From Prochlorococcus sp. MIT 1223 (lineage in GTDB: Bacteria > Cyanobacteriota > Cyanobacteriia > PCC-6307 > Cyanobiaceae): a DNA stretch of 64,000 nucleotides. Position numbers and translations under genes: made by a program. Numbering within the stretch: the first letter of the stretch is position 1; each line of letters opens with the position of its first letter. The stretch lies in NCBI RefSeq assembly GCF_034092465.1, contig NZ_CP139303.1:124001-188000 (forward strand). Reading direction: 5' to 3'. Positions 18,788 through 27,233 of the stretch are shown here, in pieces. Below the pieces are notes generated by a model. The model was not told the origin of the DNA and searched no databases. It saw only the letters and a list, made by a program, of their open reading frames with translations.

Positions 18788-18870
18788 TAGGTCTATACAT
18801 GGAAAACGCAATAAGGGGTCTATACAGGGGAAAGGCGATAAGGGGTCTATACAGGAGGGACGGGATAAGG
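18788..18870. repeat. Three tandem copies of a 27-bp repeat
   Basis: The core GGTCTATACA starts at 18790, 18817 and 18844, giving an exact 27-bp period. The units diverge mainly in the purine-rich half (GGAAAACGCAATAAGG, GGGGAAAGGCGATAAGG, GGAGGGACGGGATAAGG). The period is a multiple of three, so a minus-strand frame through it encodes a nine-residue repeat around PCIDPL, but that frame has no convincing start signal. The surrounding 18611-19060 has no gene I can support. Confidence 0.85.
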
Positions 18871-19060
18871 GAGTATGCCGAATGAGATGAGTGATGAAGT
18901 TTCTTTTTGAGTCGAGCTGGACTTTAAACGTAGCGAGCATAGCTTTCTCATTCAAAGCGTTTAATCAAGACATAGCCTCGTAGTAGGCGTAGACCGATAA
19001 TCCGAGATAGCAACGGATTCAGGCTGCCAGTCATGGGTACTGGGGATAGAAGTAAACGAG

Positions 19061-19258
19061 ATGCTGTCTTTTAGACAGGTCAAAGACTTTGCTTTCTTTC
19101 AGGGTTGGGGACTCCCTATTTCTTTTGCGTATCCGAGCTCGGTGAAGCCTGCATGGCAGCATCTCTTAGATAAATCAAATGTACCTAAAACAGCAATGTT
19201 TTATAAGGGACTTTTTTACCTTTCTTATTCCAAACCGGCTGGTGAATACCTTCTTTAA
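19061..19258 (+). CDS. Small hypothetical protein (65 aa), uncertain
   Basis: A 65-residue frame opening with an ATG after a purine-rich stretch (GAAGTAAACGAG). The product is aromatic-rich (FAFFQGWGLPISFAYPS, KGLFYLSYSKPAGEYLL), not membrane-like, and of no family I recognise. The 5' end overlaps a small hairpin (CTGTCTTTTAGACAG, 19064-19078). It may be a genuine orphan gene or part of a noncoding stretch. Confidence 0.4.
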   Translation: MLSFRQVKDFAFFQGWGLPISFAYPSSVKPAWQHLLDKSNVPKTAMFYKGLFYLSYSKPAGEYLL

Positions 19259-19388
19259 CAGCAAGGTTCAAAGTCATTGGTTTTGATTAGTAAAGCCAGC
19301 AATCATAATCCTTAAATAAATTGCTTATTTCTAATTAGTGTTGAGATGCTTCTACTGTTAGAGAAAACAAAGAAGAAGATCTAAGAGA

Positions 19389-19556
19389 ATGGATGCACTT
19401 GACCCGCTAAACCAAGTCGCTGGAGGTACTTCTCCTTCTCCTCTGCTGTTGATCATGGGAGGTATTGGAGCATTCTTTGCAGGTGCCTTGATCACCTCTC
19501 TCATGAGAGGAAGAAAAGAACAGGGTTGGTTTAAACAAAAGGAGGAAGATGAATGA
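19389..19556 (+). CDS. Small single-span membrane protein (55 aa)
   Basis: A 55-residue protein: a short polar N terminus (MDALDPLNQVAGG), one membrane span rich in Gly/Leu/Ala (about residues 18-37) and a charged tail (RGRKEQGWFKQKEEDE). The following mini-gene begins inside its stop codon (ATGA at 19553), a classic sign of translational coupling. No family is recognised; the topology resembles small subunits or assembly factors of membrane complexes. Confidence 0.65.
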   Translation: MDALDPLNQVAGGTSPSPLLLIMGGIGAFFAGALITSLMRGRKEQGWFKQKEEDE

Positions 19557-19684
19557 CTGATTCAGAGAGAGATGTAGATGATGACTCCTATGACGAAGTA
19601 AAGGAATACTTCAGGGGACAAGACCCTGATGATGAAGATGGTGCTTACTTTCCCCTTGAAGAATCACAGCCACCGCATTATTGA
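19553..19684 (+). CDS. Small acidic protein (43 aa) coupled to the preceding gene
   Basis: A 43-residue, strongly acidic soluble protein (TDSERDVDDDSYDEVKEYF, PDDEDGAYFPLEE) starting at the ATG that overlaps the upstream stop by 4 bp. Its pairing with a one-span basic-tailed membrane protein suggests the two products work together. No family recognised. A 5-bp hairpin (TAGGC-ctgac-GCCTA, 19721-19735) follows before the zinc-ribbon gene. Confidence 0.6.
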   Translation: MTDSERDVDDDSYDEVKEYFRGQDPDDEDGAYFPLEESQPPHY

Positions 19685-19754
19685 GGCGAGCCTTTTGAGC
19701 AGAAGGAATTAGAATTTCCATAGGCCTGACGCCTAGCTTGTTCGCTGTCTCGCT

Positions 19755-20861
19755 TTGTCCCAACAAATCAAATGTATCCGCTGTGGTGCACCCATTCAGT
19801 GGACTACCTCTCAAGCAAAATGTGAGTTTTGTGGACAGCCAATCGTACGAACTCGTCAATCTTTAAGAGACGTTAGAAATGTTCTAGATCAAATCAACAA
19901 CGGTTTCAGGCAAGTTCCTCTTCCTTCTAAGAAAAAGCTTTTAGCTCAAGGAAAAATCCTTTTTGAAAAGCAGAACATTCTCTCTGATAAACAATTGAAA
20001 GTTGTAGGGAAATTTGTAGGGAAAGTTTTTCGTCGAAAAAGGAATATTTTTCTATTCATGGCAATACCCATCAGTGTTTGGGGTTACTTCAAAATTAATT
20101 ATCCACAAACTGCTAAACCTTACTATCCAGATTTTCCTTACAAAATGCCATCTCCTGAAGAGACCGGAGACTTTGTTTTATATGGCAGGGAGGACACTAA
20201 AGAAGGGATAGCTAGCTTGAGGTTTTGGTGCCCACGATGGAGAAAAAACCAATCTCTATCCAAGTGCATTGAAGAAAACTCCCAGAAGAAAAGATGGGTT
20301 GATATTGGCTCAAAGAAAAAATATAACGACTGGTTTGTGGTGAAGTTGGCTTCCTCAATCAGAGATGGGCAGACGCCTTCTACTTTGAACCACAATGATG
20401 CTGCGGTTCAATGCAAGAAAGGGTTAATCGCTTATTACCAAAATGGTGGACTAGATAAGTTCTATGAAATGCAATCACAATTTCCTTCTCAGTTTGGTTA
20501 TGAGGAAAAAGAGCAGTATGAAAGGCGAAAACCTCTTTCAGTACAAAGAAAAATGGGAAAACTTTGGTGGAGTTCAGGCGATGTTGATAGTGACCTGGAA
20601 AGTGGGAAATATTTAGCGTGGCATAGAAATAATCTCAGCAATTACGAAGAACGCCTTAGAGAAGTGTCTGATAAGAATTATTGTCCGTTTCGGGAGGGTT
20701 TTAAACACAAGTGCAAAAATCCCAAGCATCGTTTAGAAAGTATAAATACAATAAAATCTCTTCTTAAAAGTTCCAAGGAATCTCTTGCCTTAAGGAAATT
20801 ATGGAGAAAGGAACATGCTGTAAATTATGAGGTCTTATTGAGAAAAGTCTGCAAGAGCTGA
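19755..20861 (+). CDS. Zinc-ribbon single-span membrane protein
   Basis: A 368-residue protein of unknown function. An N-terminal zinc ribbon has cysteines at residues 7, 10, 23 and 26 (CIRCG...CEFCG). A basic linker leads to one membrane span (about residues 96-113, IFLFMAIPISVWGYF), and a 250-residue cysteine-containing domain follows. By the positive-inside rule the ribbon should be cytoplasmic and the large domain periplasmic or lumenal. The same ribbon-linker-span architecture recurs in the last gene of this cluster (23992-25800). The start is a TTG 70 bp after the acidic mini-gene. All five genes to 25800 run the same way. Confidence 0.75.
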   Translation: MSQQIKCIRCGAPIQWTTSQAKCEFCGQPIVRTRQSLRDVRNVLDQINNGFRQVPLPSKKKLLAQGKILFEKQNILSDKQLKVVGKFVGKVFRRKRNIFLFMAIPISVWGYFKINYPQTAKPYYPDFPYKMPSPEETGDFVLYGREDTKEGIASLRFWCPRWRKNQSLSKCIEENSQKKRWVDIGSKKKYNDWFVVKLASSIRDGQTPSTLNHNDAAVQCKKGLIAYYQNGGLDKFYEMQSQFPSQFGYEEKEQYERRKPLSVQRKMGKLWWSSGDVDSDLESGKYLAWHRNNLSNYEERLREVSDKNYCPFREGFKHKCKNPKHRLESINTIKSLLKSSKESLALRKLWRKEHAVNYEVLLRKVCKS

Positions 20862-20981
20862 AACTAAAACAGTACAGGTTACCTTCAGTCCAGGACGCTC
20901 TTCTTTATTTTGTGGGATAATAACTTTAGAAGATGATTGGTTTTGACAAAGAAAATAACTAGGAAAACATCATTGACTCTT

Positions 20982-22214
20982 ATGACTTTGAAGAAACTCA
21001 TAACTGGATTCTCAACATTATCTTTGCTGGGATGTTCAACTCTATTGCCAGCTAAATCTGAATCACCTAGCGAGCTCTATAAGAACAAATCTGATTGTAT
21101 AGAGAGTCCTGAGTTTGTTACACCTAAATCTGGAGCCTACAAATATTGCATAAAACCTGATGGAGCCATACAAAAAATAGATATCTATGGGGTCGTTACA
21201 GAGGAGGAAGGAAAGCTTGATGCGCTAGTAGAAAACAAGATTAAGAAAGGAGGATTTAGTAGAACTAGCGTCGATAGTTTGTCTGAATTTAAAATCGAAG
21301 GAAATGAGTTGATCGAATATCGATGCAAAGCAAAGAAAGTAAACAAAGAAATTCAATGCGATGGGGCTAGCGAGAGAAGGACCAAAGGTGTAAGACCTAA
21401 AGGTTATTACTTGGCCAAAGGTTTAATTGAAATCGAGGATAAAAACTGGAAGGAATCAATTAAATATTTTGATGATGAGCTTGATTTGAAAAAAAATGTT
21501 GAAGCTTATTACTATCGAGCTTTCTCTAAATTAATGCTAGACGATTTCAAAGGAGTCATCAAGGATGCAGATTTAGCCTTGAAAATAGATTCAAATTATC
21601 TTAAAGCTTTTAATGTTAGAAGTATAGCTAAATTTGAGTTAAAAGATTTCAAAGGAGCGATTAGTGATTTAGATAGATTAACGACTTTATATGAGGCTTT
21701 AACTTCTAAGGAGATAGAACAACTTGAGATTGAAGATACTAATGAAACATTCGACAAGTTTTACTTTAGACGCGGGTTAGCAAAAAGTGAGACTGGCGAT
21801 AGTGAAGCTGCAAAAGCAGATTTTATTAAAGAAATAGATCTTAATCCTCTTTTTGGACAAGCATATTTCCAAAAAGGTTTGGAGCAATATTGGACAAATA
21901 GAGATGCTGCTTGTAATGATTTACTCAAAGGTATTTCACTAGGAGCTCGCGATACAAGTGACTCATTTGTAAATCAAAAAGGAAATTCTGAATCATTCTT
22001 GGATGAACTTTTCGATAATGAAATCACTTTAACTAAAGCTTGTAAGGATTCCAGTGCTAAGAAAGTAGATCTCAATAAACAAAATTATGAGACAGAGAAT
22101 TTAATTGAAAAAGCATATCAGTTAGGACTCAAGTATATTTTATTAGTTCCGATATTTCTTGTGATTATTATTTCAATCATCATTAAATATGCAGGCAAGA
22201 ATGATAGTGAATAG
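20982..22214 (+). CDS. TPR protein with signal peptide and C-terminal membrane anchor
   Basis: A protein of about 410 residues. The ATG at 20982 starts directly on a signal sequence (TLKKLITGFSTLSLLGCS) whose LLGCS could be a lipobox; a TTG at 20937 would add 15 residues in front. The middle contains tetratricopeptide-like repeats (AYYYRAFSKLMLDDFKGVIKD, AFNVRSIAKFELKDFKGAISD, FYFRRGLAKSETGDSEAAKAD). A C-terminal hydrophobic helix (ILLVPIFLVIIISIIIK) is followed by a short tail. It is probably an envelope scaffold. The TPR call is from the repeat pattern; the partner is unknown but likely encoded next door. Confidence 0.75.
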   Translation: MTLKKLITGFSTLSLLGCSTLLPAKSESPSELYKNKSDCIESPEFVTPKSGAYKYCIKPDGAIQKIDIYGVVTEEEGKLDALVENKIKKGGFSRTSVDSLSEFKIEGNELIEYRCKAKKVNKEIQCDGASERRTKGVRPKGYYLAKGLIEIEDKNWKESIKYFDDELDLKKNVEAYYYRAFSKLMLDDFKGVIKDADLALKIDSNYLKAFNVRSIAKFELKDFKGAISDLDRLTTLYEALTSKEIEQLEIEDTNETFDKFYFRRGLAKSETGDSEAAKADFIKEIDLNPLFGQAYFQKGLEQYWTNRDAACNDLLKGISLGARDTSDSFVNQKGNSESFLDELFDNEITLTKACKDSSAKKVDLNKQNYETENLIEKAYQLGLKYILLVPIFLVIIISIIIKYAGKNDSE

Positions 22215-22294
22215 TTATTTAATTTTGAAGAAAAATTTATGCTTTAAACATCATTTAATCATGATGGTAAACTCATAAAGATTTAAAGAAGACC

Positions 22295-23263
22295 TTGGCC
22301 GTTACAACAATAGAAAGTAAGGCAACCAATGATTCGCTGGTATGGTGTCATCCTAATAGAGATATCGTCATAGGCTCTCAGATACTTGTAAATGAAAGCG
22401 AAGAGGCGTTGCTTTTTGAAAATGGACAGCTTGTACAGATTCTTCAAGCAGGCAAGCATTTAATTGAATCAGGAAACATACCTGGATTAGATGCACTTAT
22501 AAGAAGATCTATTGGTAATAACTCTCCAATTAAGCTTGATGTTTGGTTTGTCAGTAAAACTTCTTCCACTGACTATAAGTGGGGTGTTCAGTTACAAGCT
22601 AAAGATACGACGCATCAACTCATTGTTCCTGTTGGTTCATATGGCTCGATGTTATTGAGGATTCAAGACCCTGCATCTTTTGTCGTTCAGGTTGTTGGAA
22701 AGAAAATGTCTATGACTAAGCAAGAGTTGAAAGACTTTCTTGTCCCAAATATTGAGAGAAGCCTCAAAGACTACATTGCAGACAAAATTAAGAAAGGAAC
22801 CCTCGATATATTCACAATCGAATCCATTTTGGAGGAGGCTTCAGCAGATACAAAGAAATCTATCGATCGATCGTTTGAACGGTTTGGGTTAAAGCTTCTA
22901 GATTTCTTTATTCAAGGAATCGAAGTCATTGGAGATAACCCCGAATATATAAAGATCAAAGAGAGTCTTGCAGATGCTGCCAGTTTGAGAATTAGAGCAA
23001 AGGCAGCTTCAGAATCACAAGGTTTCTATCAACAAGAACGAGCGCTTGATGCCCTTAATAAAGCTGCAGAAAAAGATTCAAATGTTGCAGGCAAATTAAT
23101 GTCAGAAGGTCTGGGGAGAATTAACTTTGGAGGTAAAACAAAAACTGAATCAGCTGGAGACTTAAAGATGAAACTAAGCTCATTAAAGGATCTGTATGAC
23201 GAGGGGCTCATCTCTGAAAAAGAGTATGAAAAGAAAAAACAGGACTTATTAGGACAAATTTAG
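22295..23263 (+). CDS. SPFH-domain protein with C-terminal SHOCT motif (YdjI/COG4260-like)
   Basis: A 322-residue protein. Residues 1 to about 225 match the stomatin/prohibitin-like COG4260 pattern: IVIGSQILVNESEEALLFENGQ, GKHLIESGNIPGLDAL, NNSPIKLDVWFV, VPVGSYGSMLLRIQDPASFV. The C terminus is a SHOCT motif (LKDLYDEGLISEKEYEKKK). Bacillus YdjI and related proteins carry a C-terminal zinc ribbon and act with PspA at stressed membranes; here the ribbon is on separate neighbouring proteins. SPFH proteins form membrane-associated oligomeric cages. The start is a TTG. The domain call is good; the membrane-stress role is inferred. Confidence 0.82.
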   Translation: MAVTTIESKATNDSLVWCHPNRDIVIGSQILVNESEEALLFENGQLVQILQAGKHLIESGNIPGLDALIRRSIGNNSPIKLDVWFVSKTSSTDYKWGVQLQAKDTTHQLIVPVGSYGSMLLRIQDPASFVVQVVGKKMSMTKQELKDFLVPNIERSLKDYIADKIKKGTLDIFTIESILEEASADTKKSIDRSFERFGLKLLDFFIQGIEVIGDNPEYIKIKESLADAASLRIRAKAASESQGFYQQERALDALNKAAEKDSNVAGKLMSEGLGRINFGGKTKTESAGDLKMKLSSLKDLYDEGLISEKEYEKKKQDLLGQI

Positions 23264-23296
23264 GATTCACATGACCAATTCCATTACTAGAAAACT

Positions 23297-23995
23297 ATGA
23301 GATTGAAAACGGCACTTCCAATTTTATGGCTCCCATTAATTGGAGTATGGTCATTTCTCCTTTCTGTTCAACTCAATAAGACATCTACAGAATTAGAGAG
23401 CATTGTTCCACTGATTAGTTATATACTGGTTTCATTCCTGTTGGTATTGCAATTACAGCTAGTTATTGGGAACAAAAGAGAAGTCGCAATAGTTAAGCTT
23501 GGAACGGCAAATGTCTTGTTGACATGTTTAGTTGTAGCAACAACTTCAATACTTTTAAATCTGTTTAATGCTATTCAAAATGAATTATCTGTAGGGATAG
23601 TTGTTTCATCCTTAATTGTCAATACTATTCTGGCTGAAATTTTCTCTGCATCAAGTAAACAGGTTATTAAACAAAAAGATAAACTAGTTAAAAAGAAAGA
23701 GGCTTGGGTTCAAACCAATCGTGAAATAGAAGAAAAACAAATCAATGCTTCAGAAGAAAAGGCAAGAAAGAGAAACTCTAGTCTGAGATATAGACAGGAA
23801 TGGAAAAAATATCTTAAACAGGCATCAATTGATTATTTAGATAATAAAGAGATTATAGAAGAAATAACAAGAATAAAAGAAATAGTTGAATTCAGTTCTT
23901 ACTTTAGAGAATCTTCTTGTATGCTAATGTTATCTAAGCTTCAATCTTCTTTAGACCCAGATCAAGTTATAATTATATTAGCAGAAGTAAAATGA
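23297..23995 (+). CDS. Four-span membrane protein with coiled-coil tail
   Basis: A 232-residue protein with four predicted spans (about residues 8-26, 35-58, 66-88 and 96-117). A highly charged helical tail (KQVIKQKDKLVKKKEAW onward, to about residue 165) looks like a coiled coil, and a short helical end follows. No family recognised. It lies 33 bp after the SPFH gene and overlaps the next gene by 4 bp (ATGA), so it is clearly part of the same transcription unit. Confidence 0.7.
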   Translation: MRLKTALPILWLPLIGVWSFLLSVQLNKTSTELESIVPLISYILVSFLLVLQLQLVIGNKREVAIVKLGTANVLLTCLVVATTSILLNLFNAIQNELSVGIVVSSLIVNTILAEIFSASSKQVIKQKDKLVKKKEAWVQTNREIEEKQINASEEKARKRNSSLRYRQEWKKYLKQASIDYLDNKEIIEEITRIKEIVEFSSYFRESSCMLMLSKLQSSLDPDQVIIILAEVK

Positions 23996-25800
23996 ATATT
24001 AGATCCTCAAATAAATGCAACTACTGTGGAGCACCTGTCCCTTATAGTTCAATTAAATGTAATTTCTGTGGTCAAAGGATTCAAAAGGGTATAAGATCTA
24101 GCTTAAGATTGAATAGAGAAGATTTTGAAATAAAAAATATAAAGTCTAATTTTTATTTGATAACAAGAAATTTATCGAAAAGTACTAATAAATTAAAAAA
24201 TAGAAGTATTCTGTTATTAAATAAAATACAACTGTATGGAGGAGACAAGCTTGAGAATTTAAATAAACTAATTAGAAAAGAGTTAAAGAGTGAAAGAACT
24301 AAGAAAATAATACCTTACCTACCCCTTGGAATAGTTGTTTTATTGTCTTTATCTATCTCTTCCAGTTTAATTGTAAAGCATACTAGAAAGAAAGAAGCTG
24401 AATATTTATTTAACGAAGGACTCAAGGCGCTGAACTCGAATTCATATTCCTCGGCAAAAGAATACTTTGAGAGTGCATTAGAAATCTCACCAAAAGATCA
24501 TCGATTATATTTTAATCTTGGCTTAGCTAATGGTAAATTATTCAAACATAGATCAGCAGTTGAGAATTTTAGTAAAACAATTGAACTAGCTCCTAAATCT
24601 TATATTGAAAGAAAAATTGTTTACTTTGAGAGAGGTAATGCTAATTATGGGATGCGTAATTATTCCCAAGCAATCTCTGACTATCGTATATATAAAGTAC
24701 AAAGAGACACTGCTGCAGTTAATTATAATCTATGTATTGCTAATTATAACTTAGGTAATTATAGTCAATCAATATTAGATTGCTCTAGGTCAATAGAGCT
24801 TAATATTAGAGGAGGTGATGCATATTATATGAGAGCACGATCTAAATTGTTAAGAGCTCGTAAAAAATATACTCCTAATGCTTTATTAGATAAAAAAGGA
24901 TATTGTGATGATATTGATAAATCTGTAAAACTTGGTACTAAAATTACTTTTTCTAAAGATAAGAATTACAAGGTTTTTTGTAGTAAGTTAGAACAAGAGA
25001 TCTTATCTAATCAAAAAAAAGTAAGAGAAAAACAAAAAGAAAGGAAAAGAAAAGAAAAAGAAGAGAAACTACCGAAAGAGGCAAAGTATTATTTAGATAG
25101 ATTAAAAGAAACACATGGAAACCGTAAAGATTGCTCTGATACTATTCGTCTTTCTAACTTGTTAATTCCAGAATATAATTCAGATACTTCTTATTATTAT
25201 AGAGCCAAAGGTAACTTCCTATGTGGTAATTACCTTTCTTCTATTAGTGATTATTCTAAAGCGATTGAACTAGATTCTGACAATGTGGAATATTACAAGG
25301 GAAGAGCATCTGCTAGGAGTATGTCCAACGATTTTAAGGGCGCTGTTGATGACTATACTAAGGCAATAAATATATTGCCAGACTTTGGCCTCTATCAATC
25401 GAGAGGAAAAGCATATTATAAATTATCTACATATGCAGCAGCTATTTCTGATTTTAAGAAATCAATTTTAATTAAAAAACCCAAAGATAGTACTTCTCAG
25501 TCTTATTATTGGCTAGGTCAAATTAATTTTAATTTAGGTAAATATATTGATGCAATTGATTATTTGAATAAAGCGATTAAATTACGAAGATATAACTGGC
25601 CATTATATGCCCTTAGAGGGAATTCTAAATATATGATCAAAGATTATAGTGCAGCTTGTTCTGATTGGGTTCTCTACGCCAAGAAAAGTCACTCCAAAAG
25701 CTATTACGCAAAACCTAACTTAAATAGACTGAAAAGTCTAAAGAAATTGCCCGGTAATTCAGAAAGTATCGATGAGTTGTATCGTAGAAGTTGTACATAA
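23992..25800 (+). CDS. Zinc-ribbon single-span TPR protein
   Basis: A 602-residue protein. The N-terminal zinc ribbon has cysteines at residues 9, 12, 23 and 26 (CNYCG...CNFCG) with the spacing of the first gene of the cluster. A basic linker, one membrane span (about 104-126, LGIVVLLSLSISSSLIV) and two blocks of tetratricopeptide repeats follow, separated by a Lys/Glu helix (about 345-372). Examples of repeat units are AEYLFNEGLKALNSNSYSSAKEY-type and YYWLGQINFNLGKYIDAIDY. The TPR part should face the periplasm or lumen. The substrate or partner is unknown. The gene ends the co-directional cluster. Confidence 0.78.
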   Translation: MNIRSSNKCNYCGAPVPYSSIKCNFCGQRIQKGIRSSLRLNREDFEIKNIKSNFYLITRNLSKSTNKLKNRSILLLNKIQLYGGDKLENLNKLIRKELKSERTKKIIPYLPLGIVVLLSLSISSSLIVKHTRKKEAEYLFNEGLKALNSNSYSSAKEYFESALEISPKDHRLYFNLGLANGKLFKHRSAVENFSKTIELAPKSYIERKIVYFERGNANYGMRNYSQAISDYRIYKVQRDTAAVNYNLCIANYNLGNYSQSILDCSRSIELNIRGGDAYYMRARSKLLRARKKYTPNALLDKKGYCDDIDKSVKLGTKITFSKDKNYKVFCSKLEQEILSNQKKVREKQKERKRKEKEEKLPKEAKYYLDRLKETHGNRKDCSDTIRLSNLLIPEYNSDTSYYYRAKGNFLCGNYLSSISDYSKAIELDSDNVEYYKGRASARSMSNDFKGAVDDYTKAINILPDFGLYQSRGKAYYKLSTYAAAISDFKKSILIKKPKDSTSQSYYWLGQINFNLGKYIDAIDYLNKAIKLRRYNWPLYALRGNSKYMIKDYSAACSDWVLYAKKSHSKSYYAKPNLNRLKSLKKLPGNSESIDELYRRSCT

Positions 25801-25843
25801 ATTGCATAAAAAGAAATAGCTTTTTCCTTTTATTCTTTAGTTA

Positions 25844-26500
25844 TTATTTCTGCAAACAAAACATTTTATAGTAAGCATCTTTAATCTTTCCTTTAGTACT
25901 TCCAAACCTCAGGCCAGACCTTAGAGCTAATGCTCTGTTCTCTCCTGCTCCGTGATGTTGAACATGATCATATTCTTTATCTCCAAGTAATGCCGCTGCT
26001 AAAATCATATTTTCAACATCCTTTTTGTTGAAAGATAGGTTTGGAATACTTGCGAGAATTACTCCAGCGAAACAATCTGCCTGTAATTCTATTCTCATTG
26101 TGTTGTTTTTTGCCCTGGCTACTAGTTGCGCCTGTGCAAATTGAACGTGGTGGGCATATTCATGGGCGACAACAAAGGCAACAGCCGCATCTCCTATCTT
26201 TGCTAGGTCATTCATGAAGTTCTTTTCAAAGCAGATGAGGCCTGAGCTTGGGCTGTAATAAGTGTCATCGCACCAGGTCCATTTGATTTCTTTTGCGTTT
26301 GCCCTTTTACCCATCGTCTTAGAAGCACCAGTAAGTACGACTTCAATCAATGATTCGACACCCTCTGTCAAATCTAAAGCTGCTTTTGCTGGTGTAGATC
26401 CAAGTAAAAGTAGTGAATATAGCAATGATGCTGAAATTATTTGTTTGATCACAATTTCTGCTAGGTCAGAATAAATTCTGACATAAATTTCCGTGTCCAT
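25844..26500 (-). CDS. Secreted zinc metallopeptidase-like protein
   Basis: A 218-residue protein. A signal-peptide core (IISASLLYSLLLLGSTPAKA) ends near residue 40. An HEXXH zinc motif (VVAHEYAHHVQ) is followed by a third-ligand-type glutamate in RIELQADCFAGVI, the arrangement of the YpfJ-type neutral zinc metallopeptidases (PF04228). A conserved H-x-GxGENRALALRSG segment follows. It should act in the envelope. It faces the zinc-ribbon/SPFH cluster convergently. The likely start may be an internal residue nearer the signal sequence, since the first 15 residues are polar. Confidence 0.78.
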   Translation of the reverse strand: MDTEIYVRIYSDLAEIVIKQIISASLLYSLLLLGSTPAKAALDLTEGVESLIEVVLTGASKTMGKRANAKEIKWTWCDDTYYSPSSGLICFEKNFMNDLAKIGDAAVAFVVAHEYAHHVQFAQAQLVARAKNNTMRIELQADCFAGVILASIPNLSFNKKDVENMILAAALLGDKEYDHVQHHGAGENRALALRSGLRFGSTKGKIKDAYYKMFCLQK

Positions 26501-26549
26501 TTTAATTACTAAGAAAACTCAGTTACCCCCATAACACTTTTTTTTTTGT

Positions 26550-26753
26550 CTAATCCAATCGCTCTATCGCTTTCCTGACGTCTCCCCTCTTCGGTCTGGT
26601 GTAGCTCATATCCACTTCACTTCTTTCCTTCACAGAATTTTGAGTGATCTCGAGGAATTTGTATGGAGAGATGTTGATCTTGCTTCGTTTAGCAACTATA
26701 TAACCTCGTAGTTCAGGAGATCCGAATTTATACCTCCAACATCTTTGAAGTTC
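26550..26753 (-). pseudogene. Open frame without start codon, possible gene remnant
   Basis: Between stops at 26754-26756 and 26550-26552 the minus strand has a 67-codon open frame with natural-looking composition (WRYKFGSPELRGYIVAKRSK..., ending YTRPKRGDVRKAIERLD) but no ATG, and GTG only late. It may be the 3' part of a decayed gene or a gene using a rare start. No family recognised. Confidence 0.3.
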
Positions 26754-26761
26754 TTAATTTA

Positions 26762-26965
26762 TTAGATGTTACCTTTATTAAGTCTATTTAGTTTTAAATT
26801 AATCTCATCAATATTATTTCTTGCCATTGATATGTATTCCTTTGCTCCGTATTTACCATCAAATGATAAATCCTTTGAATCTAAATACCTTTCGTATAAT
26901 TCTATATCTTCCTCCCACTTCTTTATTTGTTTTAAAAGATAAGATTTATAATTCTCTGTCATCAC
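26762..26965 (-). CDS. Small hypothetical protein (67 aa)
   Basis: A 67-residue, highly charged and probably all-helical protein (KQIKKWEEDIELYERYLDSK; RNNIDEINLKLNRLNKGN) that could form a coiled coil. No family recognised. It is one of several tiny minus-strand genes between the metallopeptidase and pepN. Codon use and charge pattern look like real coding sequence. Confidence 0.55.
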   Translation of the reverse strand: MMTENYKSYLLKQIKKWEEDIELYERYLDSKDLSFDGKYGAKEYISMARNNIDEINLKLNRLNKGNI

Positions 26966-26986
26966 ATTTTTTATCTACAAAGGATC

Positions 26987-27133
26987 CTATTCTTTAGGAC
27001 TTAATTTCTTAGAGATTTCCGTTCTGATTCGATCGGCTCTGTGCAAAAGGCTTACTGCTTCTTTTCTTCCTACAGCATTATTTGCCTTGTGCATAACCTT
27101 GGCATACTCTTTATTCAATTTTGATTGGTTCAT
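26987..27133 (-). CDS. Small basic hypothetical protein (48 aa)
   Basis: A 48-residue basic protein (NQSKLNKEYAKVMHKANNA, GRKEAVSLLHRADRIRTEI) starting at an ATG at 27133, with a purine-rich GAGGTT motif just upstream. It is predicted helical and has no recognised family. It shares strand and spacing with the preceding mini-gene. Confidence 0.5.
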   Translation of the reverse strand: MNQSKLNKEYAKVMHKANNAVGRKEAVSLLHRADRIRTEISKKLSPKE

Positions 27134-27233
27134 TAATTAACCTCAGTTGTTTGTGTGCTAGATGAATTGGACGACTTACCAATATCTTTTGCCATCTCTT
27201 TTGAGATGTCAATAGTATAGCACAATAGAATTC

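Noticed and set aside
18788-18870. CRISPR-like array
   Set aside because: Repeats are directly tandem without unique spacers, and no cas genes are present.
18764-18955. Minus-strand frame with nine-residue repeats (PCIDPL units)
   Set aside because: The repeat in the product is a by-product of the 27-bp DNA repeat; no ribosome site or family similarity supports translation.
19755-25800. Phage or defence island
   Set aside because: No integrase, nuclease, helicase or capsid-like domains; the content is membrane and scaffold proteins, so an envelope role is more likely.
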